This document shows positions 9,877 to 18,769 of a DNA stretch of 64,000 bases, in pieces. A model generated the notes under the pieces. The model worked only from the letters and a program-made list of their open reading frames with translations. It had not been told where the DNA came from and searched no databases. The position numbers were made by a program, and so were the translations under genes. The stretch is from Nitrospira_D sp035465795 (GTDB taxonomy: Bacteria; Nitrospirota; Nitrospiria; Nitrospirales; Nitrospiraceae). Numbering within the stretch: position 1 is the first letter of the stretch; every line of letters starts with the position of its first letter. Location: positions 217,869 to 281,868 of the forward strand of contig NZ_JBMWAN010000005.1 of NCBI RefSeq assembly GCF_049546785.1, in the 5' to 3' direction.

Positions 9877-9902
9877 GCGCTTCAGGTGCCCCCGTGAAGC
9901 GC
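9877..9902 (-). terminator. Hairpin after ftsH
   Basis: A perfect 8 bp inverted repeat, GCGCTTCA...TGAAGCGC with a 10 nt loop, lies 19-44 bp past the ftsH stop codon. There is no T-run after it, so it may be a weak or Rho-assisted terminator. Confidence 0.4.
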
Positions 9903-9920
9903 AGCGAAAGCTGATAGAGC

Positions 9921-11732
9921 CTAGGCGGGAACCGTCTGAGAGGTGGCTTGCAAGAGAATCTGGTCGATCTCCGGCGCATCGAGCACTTCTTTTTCGAGCA
10001 ATGCCTCGGCCAGCGCCTTGAGACTCGTCATATGTTCGGTCAACAGGCGTTTGGCCCGCTCATAGTTTTCCGTTACCAGACGCCGGACTTCATGATCAAT
10101 TTCCAGCGCAACCTGCTCGCTGAAATCACGCTTCGTGGCAATTTCACGCCCCAGGAAAATCTCTTCCTCTTTTCGGCCGAACGTCAAGGGCCCCAATTTT
10201 TCACTCATGCCCCATTCGCATACCATCTTGCGGGCCAAATCGGTGGCCCGTTCAAGATCGTTGCCGGCGCCGGTGGTGACATGATGCAAGACCAGTTCTT
10301 CGGCAACCCGTCCGCCCATCAAGATGGCCAGATTGTTGTAGAGAAAGTCTTTGGAGTAGTTGTGCCGGTCGTCCGTCGGCAATTGCATCGTGACGCCCAA
10401 CGCTCGCCCGCGGGGAATAATCGTGACCTTGTGGACGGGATCCGTTCCCGGCAACAGCTTGGCCATCAACGCATGGCCCGCCTCATGATAGGCCGTTGTC
10501 CGTTTCTCCTCGTCGGTGAGCACCAAACTCTTCCGTTCGGCGCCCATCAAAACTTTATCCTTGGCCATCTCAAAATCGATGACTTCGACTTCCTTCTTGT
10601 TCAGACGGGCAGCCCACAAGGCCGCTTCGTTGACCAGGTTTTCAAGATCTGCGCCGGAGAATCCCGGCGTCCCCCGGGCAATCTTTTCCAGCTCGACATT
10701 TGCCGCAACCGGGACCTTCTTCGTGTGAACCTTGAGAATTTCCGTACGGCCACGCAGGTCAGGGCGATTGACCACGACTTGCCGGTCGAACCGTCCTGGA
10801 CGCAGCAACGCCGGATCCAGCACGTCAGGCCGGTTGGTCGCCGCGATCAGGATGACGCCCTCGGTCGTATCGAACCCGTCCATTTCAACCAGGAGCTGGT
10901 TCAACGTCTGCTCGCGCTCATCATGTCCGCCGCCCAATCCGGCTCCGCGCAGACGCCCCACGGCGTCGATTTCATCTATAAAGATGATGCAGGGAGCATG
11001 CTTTTTCCCCTGTTCGAAAAGATCACGCACCCGCGACGCACCGACGCCGACAAACATTTCGACAAAGTCCGACCCGCTGATGCTGAAGAAGGGGACCCCC
11101 GCCTCCCCGGCAATGGCCTTGGCCAACAAAGTCTTCCCCGTTCCAGGAGGCCCCACGATCAGAACCCCTTTAGGAATGCGCCCGCCGAGCTTCTGAAACT
11201 TTCTCGGGTCCTTCAAAAACTCGATGATCTCCAGCACTTCTTCCTTCGCCTCTTCGACCCCGGCGACATCGGAGAACGTGACCTTTTTCCGCTCCTCGGT
11301 CAGCAGCCGCGCACGGCTTTTGCCGAACGACAGGGCCTTATTCCCTCCGATCTGCATCTGACGCATCAGGAAGAACCAGAGTCCGAGGAAGAGAATAAAC
11401 GGTCCCCACGTCACTAAGAACGTGATGTACCACGGGCTTTCATCCGGCGGCTTGACCTCGATCTGGACATCCTTCTCACGAAGAACCTTGACCAGATCGG
11501 GATAGTCCGGTGTGAAGGTTCTGATCCTCGTCTTATCCTTGAGCACCGCGCTGATATGGCTGCCTTTGATAATGGCTCGCTCAACATCGCCCTTATCAAT
11601 CTTGGCCATGAAATCGCTGAATATGACGTCTTCTTCGGGGGCATGAGTCGGGACGCTGAACAGATTGAACAGCAGAATCATGAACAACCCGACGACCACC
11701 CAAAAGAGCAGGTTCTTGACCCTGGAATTCAT
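9921..11732 (-). CDS. ftsH: ATP-dependent zinc metalloprotease FtsH
   Basis: Membrane-bound AAA+ protease that degrades misfolded membrane proteins and regulatory proteins. The 603-residue chain has a first transmembrane helix at about 8-26, a periplasmic loop, a second helix at about 103-122, the Walker A motif GPPGTGKT (194-201), Walker B FIDEID, the second region of homology, and the zinc protease motif HEAGH followed by the distal Asp-containing helix. The adjacent hpt and tilS genes upstream match the tilS-hpt-ftsH order widely conserved in bacteria. A possible own promoter is in the 106 bp spacer. Confidence 0.98.
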   Translation of the reverse strand: MNSRVKNLLFWVVVGLFMILLFNLFSVPTHAPEEDVIFSDFMAKIDKGDVERAIIKGSHISAVLKDKTRIRTFTPDYPDLVKVLREKDVQIEVKPPDESPWYITFLVTWGPFILFLGLWFFLMRQMQIGGNKALSFGKSRARLLTEERKKVTFSDVAGVEEAKEEVLEIIEFLKDPRKFQKLGGRIPKGVLIVGPPGTGKTLLAKAIAGEAGVPFFSISGSDFVEMFVGVGASRVRDLFEQGKKHAPCIIFIDEIDAVGRLRGAGLGGGHDEREQTLNQLLVEMDGFDTTEGVILIAATNRPDVLDPALLRPGRFDRQVVVNRPDLRGRTEILKVHTKKVPVAANVELEKIARGTPGFSGADLENLVNEAALWAARLNKKEVEVIDFEMAKDKVLMGAERKSLVLTDEEKRTTAYHEAGHALMAKLLPGTDPVHKVTIIPRGRALGVTMQLPTDDRHNYSKDFLYNNLAILMGGRVAEELVLHHVTTGAGNDLERATDLARKMVCEWGMSEKLGPLTFGRKEEEIFLGREIATKRDFSEQVALEIDHEVRRLVTENYERAKRLLTEHMTSLKALAEALLEKEVLDAPEIDQILLQATSQTVPA

Positions 11733-11793
11733 CCAGATCTCCTTGTGGGAACGTTAAAAAAGCGAGCACAACTCCCGATACTGATTGTGGGTG

Positions 11794-11823
11794 ATGTTAA
11801 CACAGGCCTGTCAAAACTGACAA
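11794..11823 (-). promoter_or_regulatory. Possible promoter of ftsH
   Basis: On the minus strand TTGTCA and TAACAT are separated by 18 bp, and a TG dinucleotide precedes the -10 box (extended -10). The -10 lies about 60 bp before the ftsH ATG. Match quality is moderate. Confidence 0.35.
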
Positions 11824-11838
11824 TATCGGGACAAAAGC

Positions 11839-12378
11839 CTACGCCTCTTCATCCACCTGATCAAGAACGGCGAGATAGGGCAGATTGCGGTACTTCTGCT
11901 GGTAGTCCAGCCCATACCCCACCACATATTTATTGGGGATCTTGAACCCTTCGTAGTCAATCTGAACTTCAACCTCCCTGCGTTCCGGCTTGCTCAGCAG
12001 CGTACAAACCTTGATCGACCTGGGCTTCCTTTTAGAGAGGGTTTTCACGAGATACTGGACCGTCAGACCGGAATCAACGATGTCCTCAACCAACAGCACA
12101 TCTTTCCCTTTGATCTCCTCGGTGAGCTCGGTCACGAGCTTGACCTTCCCCGACGTCTTCGCCTTTGATCCGTAACTGGTGACGATGATGAAGTCCACCC
12201 GAATCGGGATACGGATCGCACGGGCCAAATCGGCATAAAAGGCATAGGCCCCCTTGAGCACTCCCACAAGAACCAGATCCTTTCCCGCATAGTCGGTGCT
12301 GATCTGCTTCCCCATTTCGCGAATACGGGCACGCATTTGCTCCTGAGTCACAACCGGCCGGCCAAACACTCGTTCCAT
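11839..12378 (-). CDS. hpt: Hypoxanthine phosphoribosyltransferase
   Basis: Salvages hypoxanthine (and often guanine) with PRPP to give IMP or GMP. The 179-residue length is normal. The PRPP-binding loop VLLVEDIVDSGLTVQYL and the purine-binding region with KYVVGYGLDY are clear. It starts 1 bp after the tilS stop codon, so the two are very likely translationally coupled, the same arrangement as in many Gram-positive and other bacteria. Confidence 0.95.
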   Translation of the reverse strand: MERVFGRPVVTQEQMRARIREMGKQISTDYAGKDLVLVGVLKGAYAFYADLARAIRIPIRVDFIIVTSYGSKAKTSGKVKLVTELTEEIKGKDVLLVEDIVDSGLTVQYLVKTLSKRKPRSIKVCTLLSKPERREVEVQIDYEGFKIPNKYVVGYGLDYQQKYRNLPYLAVLDQVDEEA

Positions 12379-12379
12379 C

Positions 12380-13855
12380 CTATCGCACTCCTTCTTTCAC
12401 CAAAGAGTCACCGATGCTAATGATCAGACAGTTCCGCGTCGAGGCCCCCACTCCAAACCGTTCGTCCTGCCGATAGCCCAACACTCCGACGATCCCGTCC
12501 TGTGATACCAGGAGAGGAATCCTGTTTCGCTTCGCTTTCGGGACTTTCAGATCAACGAACAAATCCTGCAACTTCTTCGAACGGCCTTTCATTCCGGCAG
12601 GAAAGAATCGATCCCCCCGCTGCCACGATCGCAGCTTCAACGGACCGCCCACGCGATCGGCATCCACCACCATCGACCAGGCCTGCGACCGCGGAGGCCG
12701 ACAGACCTGTTCGATTGTGACCAGTTGTACCCGAATTTGCTGCCCTGTTCCAGCCCACTCAGTGTGCGAGGGAACGGGCAGAATCACCCCGATAGCCGCA
12801 GGCTCCCTCTCCACCGGGCCGGCTAAAATGAATCGCGGGGCCAGATGCAGGCGCTCTCCGGTCACAGCAGCCTGTACCGATTTCAGAGAGAGGCGGGCAG
12901 ATGAGGTCTGCTTGAACAGCAACGCCCTTACTGCCTCGATCGTCGCGAACGCGGGCGGCCTGCGGGATGTATGACATCGGCGCAACGCTTCACGAAGCAG
13001 GCGCCGCTGGAGAGCTACCGGCAAAGCCTGCACAACGCCTCGCTCAACGGACCAGCCGCCCTGCCCGTCTTCACGCAGCATAGAGGAAGCGAGCCCGGCA
13101 ACCTGCGCCTCAAGATACTGCTCATCATCTCGGCAAAGGTCAGCCAGCCGGCACAGGGCGTCGATCGCGGACGGCGCAATCTGATTCATCACCGGGATTA
13201 GTTCATGCCGGATCCGGTTGCGAACATACACCGGCTTCCTATTGCTGGAATCCTGCCGATACGACTGGCCACTTTGAGTGAGGTAGGCCACAATGTCCCG
13301 CCGCCGCACCTCATACAAGGGGCGCACAATCAGGCCCTCTCGCACCGCCGGCATCCCCGCCAGTCCCGCCAGGCCTGAGCCACGCAGCATCCACAACAAA
13401 ACCGTCTCGGCCTGATCGTCGGCCGTGTGCCCCAGCACAATGCGGTCGGCCCCGCATTCCCCGGCAAGCGTCATCATCGCCCCGTAGCGAAGCTCTCGCG
13501 CCTCAGCCTGCAGAGACACACGCCGGGCCCTGGCCCGAACGTCCAACGTCCGACAATGAAGAGAAATCCCGAGCGCCTCGCACAAGGAGACGACAAAGGC
13601 CTCATCCTCGTCCGATTCGGTGCCGCGCAGCCTATAGTTGAAATGCACAGCCGTCAGTCGTAGCCGCCACCGCGGGGCAAGCCGATGCAGCAGCGTCAGC
13701 AACGCCACCGAATCGGGTCCCCCGGACAGAGCCACGAGGAGATGATGTCCCGGCTCAAAGAGCCGGCGAGACCGGACCGTCTTCACCACCCGATGCAGCA
13801 GCGGCACCCAGGGGGTCCGGACCGCTCGTTGTTCGACTCCGGCCATTGTAGCCAT
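12380..13855 (-). CDS. tilS: tRNA(Ile)-lysidine synthetase
   Basis: Attaches lysine to C34 of tRNA-Ile(CAU) so that it reads AUA. The 491-residue protein has the N-type ATP pyrophosphatase loop LSGGPDS near residue 44, the AVHFNYRLRG strand, LGHTADDQAETVL, and a C-terminal TilS substrate-binding domain with FFPAGMKGRSKKLQDLFVD. The ATG overlaps the ribF stop codon in a TAATG arrangement, which points to coupling within a ribF-tilS-hpt transcript. Confidence 0.95.
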   Translation of the reverse strand: MATMAGVEQRAVRTPWVPLLHRVVKTVRSRRLFEPGHHLLVALSGGPDSVALLTLLHRLAPRWRLRLTAVHFNYRLRGTESDEDEAFVVSLCEALGISLHCRTLDVRARARRVSLQAEARELRYGAMMTLAGECGADRIVLGHTADDQAETVLLWMLRGSGLAGLAGMPAVREGLIVRPLYEVRRRDIVAYLTQSGQSYRQDSSNRKPVYVRNRIRHELIPVMNQIAPSAIDALCRLADLCRDDEQYLEAQVAGLASSMLREDGQGGWSVERGVVQALPVALQRRLLREALRRCHTSRRPPAFATIEAVRALLFKQTSSARLSLKSVQAAVTGERLHLAPRFILAGPVEREPAAIGVILPVPSHTEWAGTGQQIRVQLVTIEQVCRPPRSQAWSMVVDADRVGGPLKLRSWQRGDRFFPAGMKGRSKKLQDLFVDLKVPKAKRNRIPLLVSQDGIVGVLGYRQDERFGVGASTRNCLIISIGDSLVKEGVR

Positions 13856-14802
13856 TATCCTGCCTGTCGCGCACTCCGATGGGCCTGCAAGACCGCCTTG
13901 GCCTGGGCCACATCGATCGCGATCTGCCTGCTCAGTTCCTCCCCGCCCGCGAACTGCATGTCGCCCCGCAGCCGCTGGAGAAACTGCACCTCGATTCGTT
14001 CTCCGTACAGATTGCGCTGCTCATCGAGCAGGTACACCTCAAGCAACCGTTCTCCGGCATCGAAGGTCGGCCTGGTTCCAATGTAGGCCACCGAATCGAA
14101 CCGGCGCTGGCTCCACACCGTCACCGTGGCGTACACCCCATCCGGCGGAATCACCCGCTCGGTTGGCAGCCGAAGGTTCGCCGTCGGCCACCCCAATTCC
14201 TGCCCCCGCTGAAATCCAGGCATCACGACACCGGCGAGCGCATACTGGCGTCCCAGTAACCGGGCCGCCCCATCGACACAGCCCTCCTGAACAAGCTTCC
14301 GCACTCGCGTCGAACTCACAACGGCTCCGTCGGCAACCACCGGCTCGATCGGCGCCACGGAAAAGCCGAACCGCCGGCCGAACGCCACCAAATCAGCGAC
14401 TTTCCCGGCCCGGCCCTTCCCGAAGGCGAAATGCTGCCCCACGAAAATCTGCCGAATTCCAAGCCCCTGACACAATATTTGATCGGCGAACACCTCGGCC
14501 GAGAGGCCCGCGAACCCATGGCTGAACTCCAGAAAGACGACTTCGTCGATCCCCGCTTCTTCAAAATGCTGAAGTTTTTCCTCCGGGCTCGTCAAAAACT
14601 TCAAGTCCACATGTGGAGCGAGAATCTTGACCGGATGCGGATCGAAGGTGAGCACCATGGCCGTGCCGTTCATCCGGCGGGCGGTCTCCACGACCGTCCG
14701 GAGCAACTGCCGGTGGCCGAGGTGATGCCCGTCGAAATTGCCGATGGTGGCCACCGGGTAGGGCCGTGTCACGCCGTCAGAATATCCGCGCGTCACCTTC
14801 AT
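13855..14802 (-). CDS. ribF: Bifunctional riboflavin kinase / FMN adenylyltransferase
   Basis: Makes FMN and then FAD from riboflavin. The N-terminal nucleotidyltransferase domain shows TIGNFDGHHLGHRQLL and FAFGKGRAG (family: GHxGH and a Lys/Arg loop); the C-terminal kinase domain shows GWPTANLRLP and GTRPTFDAG. I chose the ATG at 14802 because MKVTRG matches the usual RibF N-terminus and avoids overlap with hemB; an in-frame ATG at 14832 would overlap the hemB end by 23 bp and adds ten residues of no similarity. Expected length about 310 residues, here 315. Confidence 0.93.
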   Translation of the reverse strand: MKVTRGYSDGVTRPYPVATIGNFDGHHLGHRQLLRTVVETARRMNGTAMVLTFDPHPVKILAPHVDLKFLTSPEEKLQHFEEAGIDEVVFLEFSHGFAGLSAEVFADQILCQGLGIRQIFVGQHFAFGKGRAGKVADLVAFGRRFGFSVAPIEPVVADGAVVSSTRVRKLVQEGCVDGAARLLGRQYALAGVVMPGFQRGQELGWPTANLRLPTERVIPPDGVYATVTVWSQRRFDSVAYIGTRPTFDAGERLLEVYLLDEQRNLYGERIEVQFLQRLRGDMQFAGGEELSRQIAIDVAQAKAVLQAHRSARQAG

Positions 14803-14809
14803 CGCTGTA

Positions 14810-15781
14810 TCAATGAAGCTGCCGGACGGCATCCTTGGCGAAATAGGTCAGGATCAAGTCGGCTCCGGCCCGTTTGATCGCCAGGAGCGATTCCATCATC
14901 GCCCTGGTGTCGTCGAGCCAGCCTGCGCGGCCCGCCGCTTTGATCATGCTGTACTCGCCGCTGACCTGATAGGCCGCAATGGGAAGCAAGGTCCTGGTTC
15001 GCGCCTTGGCGATGATATCGAGATAGGGCATGGCCGGTTTCACCATGACGATATCCGCCCCCTCCTCGACATCCAGATCGATTTCCCGCAGCGCTTCCCG
15101 TCCGTTCGCCGGATCCATTTGATAGGACTGCCGATCGCCGAATTGCGGGCTCGAATAGGCCGCATCGCGAAAAGGCGCGTAAAAACAGGAGGAGAACTTG
15201 GCCGCGTAGGCCATGATGGGTAGTTCGGAAAACCCGGCCTGATCCAACTCCGCCCGGATAGCCGCCACGCGGCCGTCCATCATGTCTGACGGCGCCACCA
15301 TGTCGGCTCCGGCCTCTGCATGGGTCCTGGCCATGGTCCTTAAACAATCCAGCGTTTCATCATTAAGGATCTTGCCGTCCTTCACGATCCCGCAATGGCC
15401 GTGATCGGTGTACTCGTCGATGCAGACATCGGTAATCACTGCCAGGCCCGGCACATGATCCTTCACCGCCTTGATCGCCCGCTGCACGATCCCGTTGGGA
15501 TCGTACCCAGACGTCCCCCGCTCATCCTTCTTATTGGGAATCCCAAACAGGATAATGGCGGGAATTCCCAGCGCTTTGATCTCGGCGGCTTCTTTGATCA
15601 AGAGATCGATCGAGAGCCGGAACTGGCCTGGCATCGAGGTGATTTCTTCGCGGCGATCACGGCCTTCCACCACAAAGAGGGGATAAATGAAATCGGCCGG
15701 GGACAGCGTGGTCTCCCGCACCATCCGCCGCAACGCCTCGTGCTGCCGCAGGCGCCTGAGTCGCTGAATCGGAAACGCCAT
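14810..15781 (-). CDS. hemB: Porphobilinogen synthase (delta-aminolevulinate dehydratase)
   Basis: Condenses two 5-aminolevulinate molecules to porphobilinogen. The 323-residue protein has the typical metal/substrate regions DVCIDEYTDHGHCGIV and MVAPSDMMDGRV, the Schiff-base lysine motif YAAKFSSCFYAPFRDA, and MVKPAMPYLDI. The active-site region has a single Cys (DVCIDEYTDHG) and Asp-type positions, consistent with a magnesium-type rather than classic three-cysteine zinc enzyme. It is the last gene of a tetrapyrrole run and is followed by ribF 7 bp later. Confidence 0.96.
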   Translation of the reverse strand: MAFPIQRLRRLRQHEALRRMVRETTLSPADFIYPLFVVEGRDRREEITSMPGQFRLSIDLLIKEAAEIKALGIPAIILFGIPNKKDERGTSGYDPNGIVQRAIKAVKDHVPGLAVITDVCIDEYTDHGHCGIVKDGKILNDETLDCLRTMARTHAEAGADMVAPSDMMDGRVAAIRAELDQAGFSELPIMAYAAKFSSCFYAPFRDAAYSSPQFGDRQSYQMDPANGREALREIDLDVEEGADIVMVKPAMPYLDIIAKARTRTLLPIAAYQVSGEYSMIKAAGRAGWLDDTRAMMESLLAIKRAGADLILTYFAKDAVRQLH

Positions 15782-15786
15782 AGCCC

Positions 15787-16179
15787 CTACTTTCTAGGAA
15801 GATTCGTCAAAAACACGACGAGATCACGCACTGAAATCACTCCGACCAACTTGCCGTCACGCGTCACTCCGAGATGGCGCACATGCGCCTGCGCCATGAG
15901 GTCGTTGGCATCCAGCAACGTCTTGTTCTCCTCGATCGTCATGATGGGAGCCGACATGATCTGCTCGACAGTCGTCTTCGTCGCATCAGATCCCGAAGCC
16001 ACAACCCGGCGCATCATATCGGTATCGGTCAGTATGCCGATGATTTCCTTGTCATTCGTGATGAACAGACTGCCGATCCCGTGATCGCGCATAATGCGCG
16101 CCGCGGTCTGGGCATCCGTATCCCGCGCCACGGTCACAAACTTCTCTCGAGGAATCATGAACGATTTCACCGGAACCAT
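15787..16179 (-). CDS. CBS-domain-pair protein
   Basis: A 130-residue protein made of two CBS motifs only (about 8-60 and 72-125). Typical CBS features are ITNDKEIIGILTDTDMMRRVV and HLGVTRDGKLVGVISVRDLV. CBS pairs bind adenosyl ligands such as AMP, ATP or SAM and usually act as sensors. It lies 5 bp before hemB and 56 bp after cobA-hemD, in the middle of the haem genes, which hints at a link with tetrapyrrole supply, but no direct sequence evidence says what it controls. A related 144-residue CBS protein is encoded at 45939-46373. Confidence 0.85.
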   Translation of the reverse strand: MVPVKSFMIPREKFVTVARDTDAQTAARIMRDHGIGSLFITNDKEIIGILTDTDMMRRVVASGSDATKTTVEQIMSAPIMTIEENKTLLDANDLMAQAHVRHLGVTRDGKLVGVISVRDLVVFLTNLPRK

Positions 16180-16235
16180 GCTGTGCCCTCCCTTTACAAT
16201 TCAAGAACCTACCGACTTCGCCCTACGAACGCCGC

Positions 16236-17783
16236 CTACGCAACGCGTGTGCCTGCTCCAAAATACTGCGCCATCGCCGCCGCCAGTGCCGGCATCGTAT
16301 TCTCTCCCGGCATGATCGCGACCGTCAGGCCGGACTCCCGCGCCGTCTGCGCGGTGATCGGGCCGATGCAGGCCACCGCCACGGATTGTAACAGGAGGCG
16401 CGCCCGGGCTTCACCCCCCAACAACTTCATACAATTCCGCACCGTCGAAGAACTCGTAAAGGTGATGGCATCAATCTGACGGTCTTCCAGTTGCTGCCGC
16501 CAGCCCTGAACAGCCTCGCGGGGGATCTGTGTCCGATAGACCGGAATGACATCCACCGTGGCGCCGCGGGCCCGTAGTTCGTCCGGCAAGATCTCCCGAG
16601 CCACTTCAGCGCGCGGGATGAGAATGCGACAGCCCGTAAGATCGGTTTTAGCGAGCGCCGCCAACACGCCCTCGGCTTGAAACTCGGCAGGCACCACATC
16701 CGCCGTAATCCCGTACTTCGCCAACTCCTCCGCCGTCCGCGGACCGATGCAACAGATCCTGCGTCCGGCAAAACTCCGCGCATCAGCGCCCTTCTCACGA
16801 GACCGATTCATGAAACGCACCACGCCGTTGACGCTGGTCAGAATCATCCAGTCATAGGTCCCCAGCCCGTCGATCGCCCGGTCGACCGGGGTCCAATCCG
16901 TCGGATCGACGATCTGAATCGTCGGCGCTTCCACCGGTTCCGCCCCCAACTCAGCGAGCAGGTTAGCCAACTCCGCGGCCTGCTCTTTCGCCCGCGTCAT
17001 CAACACGCGCTTCCCGAAAAGCGGACGATGTTCAAACCAGTTCAACTGCTCGCGCAACCGCACCACCTCGCCGACGACGATCACCGTCGGAGGCTCCAGA
17101 TGCGCGCGGGCGGCCTTCTCCACAATGTCTGCCAGCGTTCCGACAACCGTGACCTGCGTGGGCCTGGTGCCCCAACGAATGAGGGCCACCGGCGTGGTGG
17201 CAGCGCGTCCTTCGGCGACGAGGTTCGCGACGATGGAAGGCAGGTTCTTCATCCCCATCAGGAATACGAGCGTGCCGTGACTGCTCGCCAACCTGGGCCA
17301 CTCAAGAGCCGTGGTCGTCTTGGATGGATCTTCGTGACCGGTGACAAATGTCACGGTTGACGCCATGGTTCGATGGGTGACCGGAATACCGGCATAGGCA
17401 GGAGCCGCCACTGCCGCCGTGACACCCGGAACGACTTCAAATTCGACGCCGGCTGACGCCAGCGCTTCAGCCTCTTCTCCGCCACGACCAAAGACGAAGG
17501 GGTCGCCGCCCTTCAGGCGTACCACGATCGCACCCTGCCTGGCCCGCTCAACGAGCATGCGATTGATCGCGTCCTGGGCTTGATACTGTCCCGTTCCCCG
17601 CCGTCCCACATAGACGCGTTCTGCCTGAGTCTGGGCATGAGCCAACAAGGCAGGATTCGCGAGGTAATCATAGAACACGACATCGGCCCGCTCGAGACAC
17701 TCCTTCCCCCGCAGCGTGAGGAGCTTCGGGTCGCCAGGCCCCGCCCCGACCAGATACACGATGCCTTGTCGCGTCTTCTTCAA
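16236..17783 (-). CDS. cobA-hemD: Fused uroporphyrinogen-III C-methyltransferase / uroporphyrinogen-III synthase
   Basis: Two-domain enzyme at the branch point of haem and sirohaem/cobalamin synthesis. Residues 1-245 are the SAM-dependent methyltransferase: VYLVGAGPGDPKLLTLRG, VVRLKGGDPFVFGRGGEE and the VPGVTAAVAAPAYAGIP loop. Residues about 255-510 are HemD-like: RVLMTRAKEQAAELANLLAE and DAITFTSSSTVRN. The start is a TTG at 17783, 2 bp after hemC; the MKKTRQG N-terminus fits CobA proteins. A CobA-HemD fusion is a known arrangement in several phyla. The separate precorrin-2 dehydrogenase that would complete sirohaem synthesis is at 41054-41725. Confidence 0.95.
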   Translation of the reverse strand: MKKTRQGIVYLVGAGPGDPKLLTLRGKECLERADVVFYDYLANPALLAHAQTQAERVYVGRRGTGQYQAQDAINRMLVERARQGAIVVRLKGGDPFVFGRGGEEAEALASAGVEFEVVPGVTAAVAAPAYAGIPVTHRTMASTVTFVTGHEDPSKTTTALEWPRLASSHGTLVFLMGMKNLPSIVANLVAEGRAATTPVALIRWGTRPTQVTVVGTLADIVEKAARAHLEPPTVIVVGEVVRLREQLNWFEHRPLFGKRVLMTRAKEQAAELANLLAELGAEPVEAPTIQIVDPTDWTPVDRAIDGLGTYDWMILTSVNGVVRFMNRSREKGADARSFAGRRICCIGPRTAEELAKYGITADVVPAEFQAEGVLAALAKTDLTGCRILIPRAEVAREILPDELRARGATVDVIPVYRTQIPREAVQGWRQQLEDRQIDAITFTSSSTVRNCMKLLGGEARARLLLQSVAVACIGPITAQTARESGLTVAIMPGENTMPALAAAMAQYFGAGTRVA

Positions 17784-17785
17784 CG

Positions 17786-18733
17786 TTATGCCGTCCCGTA
17801 AATGGCGCAGAGGATCTTGTCCGCGCCCCTCGACAATAATCGCTCTGCGAGCTGCGTGCCCAAAGCCTGCGCCTCGGCGATCGTGCCGCGAATCGCATCG
17901 CGAATGACCGTCTTGCCGTCCACGCTCGCCACCAGCCCCTCCAGCTGTATCTCGTCATCGACCAGGGTGGCATAGGCTGCAATCGGCACCTGGCAGCCGC
18001 CTTCCAGGCGGTGGAGTAAGGCCCGTTCGGAGCTGACCGCCACCCTGGTCGGCGGATGGTTGAGCCGGTTTAGAATATCCCGTACGAAACCGTCGTCCGA
18101 CCGCCCCTCGATGCCCAGCGCCCCTTGGCCGATGGCGGGAAGACTGAGTCGCGGATCAAGGTACTCCGTAATTTCCTGCGTCCAGGCCAAACGCCGCAAC
18201 CCGGCGGCAGCCAGCACAATGGCATCGAACTGCCCTTCCTTTAATTTCCTCAAGCGGGTATCGAGATTCCCGCGCAACATCTCGATCCGCAGATCCGGCC
18301 GCGCATGGAGAAGCTGCGACTGCCGCCGCAAGCTGCTCGTCCCGACCCGCGCACCAGGCGGCAGATCCTTAAACAAGCGCCCCTCACGGCTGATCAAGGC
18401 ATCGCGCGCATCTTCGCGCGGAGGCACGCAGAGAATTTCCAGTCCCTCGGGCAACTGCGTCGGCACATCCTTCATACTATGGACGGCAAAGTCGATCTCA
18501 CCGCTCAACAGGGCGTCCTCGATTTCTTTGACAAACAGCCCCTTGCCGCCGATCTTCGCCAACGGCACATCGACGATCTTGTCGCCGGACGTTTGAATCC
18601 GCTTCAGCGTAACCGCCACCCCGGGAGCCACTTCCTGCACCCGCGCCTGAAACATCTCGCTCTGCTGAAGCGCAAGCTTGCTCGCTCTCGTCCCCAGCAC
18701 CAATGTGGACCGCTGCCCTGTTGATCTGGACAC
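17786..18733 (-). CDS. hemC: Hydroxymethylbilane synthase (porphobilinogen deaminase)
   Basis: Polymerises four porphobilinogens to hydroxymethylbilane. The 315-residue protein has the N-terminal GTRASKLALQQ, the catalytic region HSMKDVPTQLP, GTSSLRRQ and the dipyrromethane cofactor cysteine C247 in EGGCQVPIAAYA. The start is GTG at 18733, preceded by a GGGGAGTGAAGG segment. It lies between hemA (36 bp upstream) and cobA-hemD (2 bp downstream) in one operon. Confidence 0.96.
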   Translation of the reverse strand: MSRSTGQRSTLVLGTRASKLALQQSEMFQARVQEVAPGVAVTLKRIQTSGDKIVDVPLAKIGGKGLFVKEIEDALLSGEIDFAVHSMKDVPTQLPEGLEILCVPPREDARDALISREGRLFKDLPPGARVGTSSLRRQSQLLHARPDLRIEMLRGNLDTRLRKLKEGQFDAIVLAAAGLRRLAWTQEITEYLDPRLSLPAIGQGALGIEGRSDDGFVRDILNRLNHPPTRVAVSSERALLHRLEGGCQVPIAAYATLVDDEIQLEGLVASVDGKTVIRDAIRGTIAEAQALGTQLAERLLSRGADKILCAIYGTA

Positions 18734-18769
18734 CCTTCACTCCCCCATCTTGATCTTAAACCGAATCCG

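Noticed and set aside
9948..11417. A 489-codon open frame on the plus strand across ftsH
   Set aside because: It mirrors the highly conserved ftsH gene on the other strand and has no recognisable domain; it is a by-product of GC-rich third positions.
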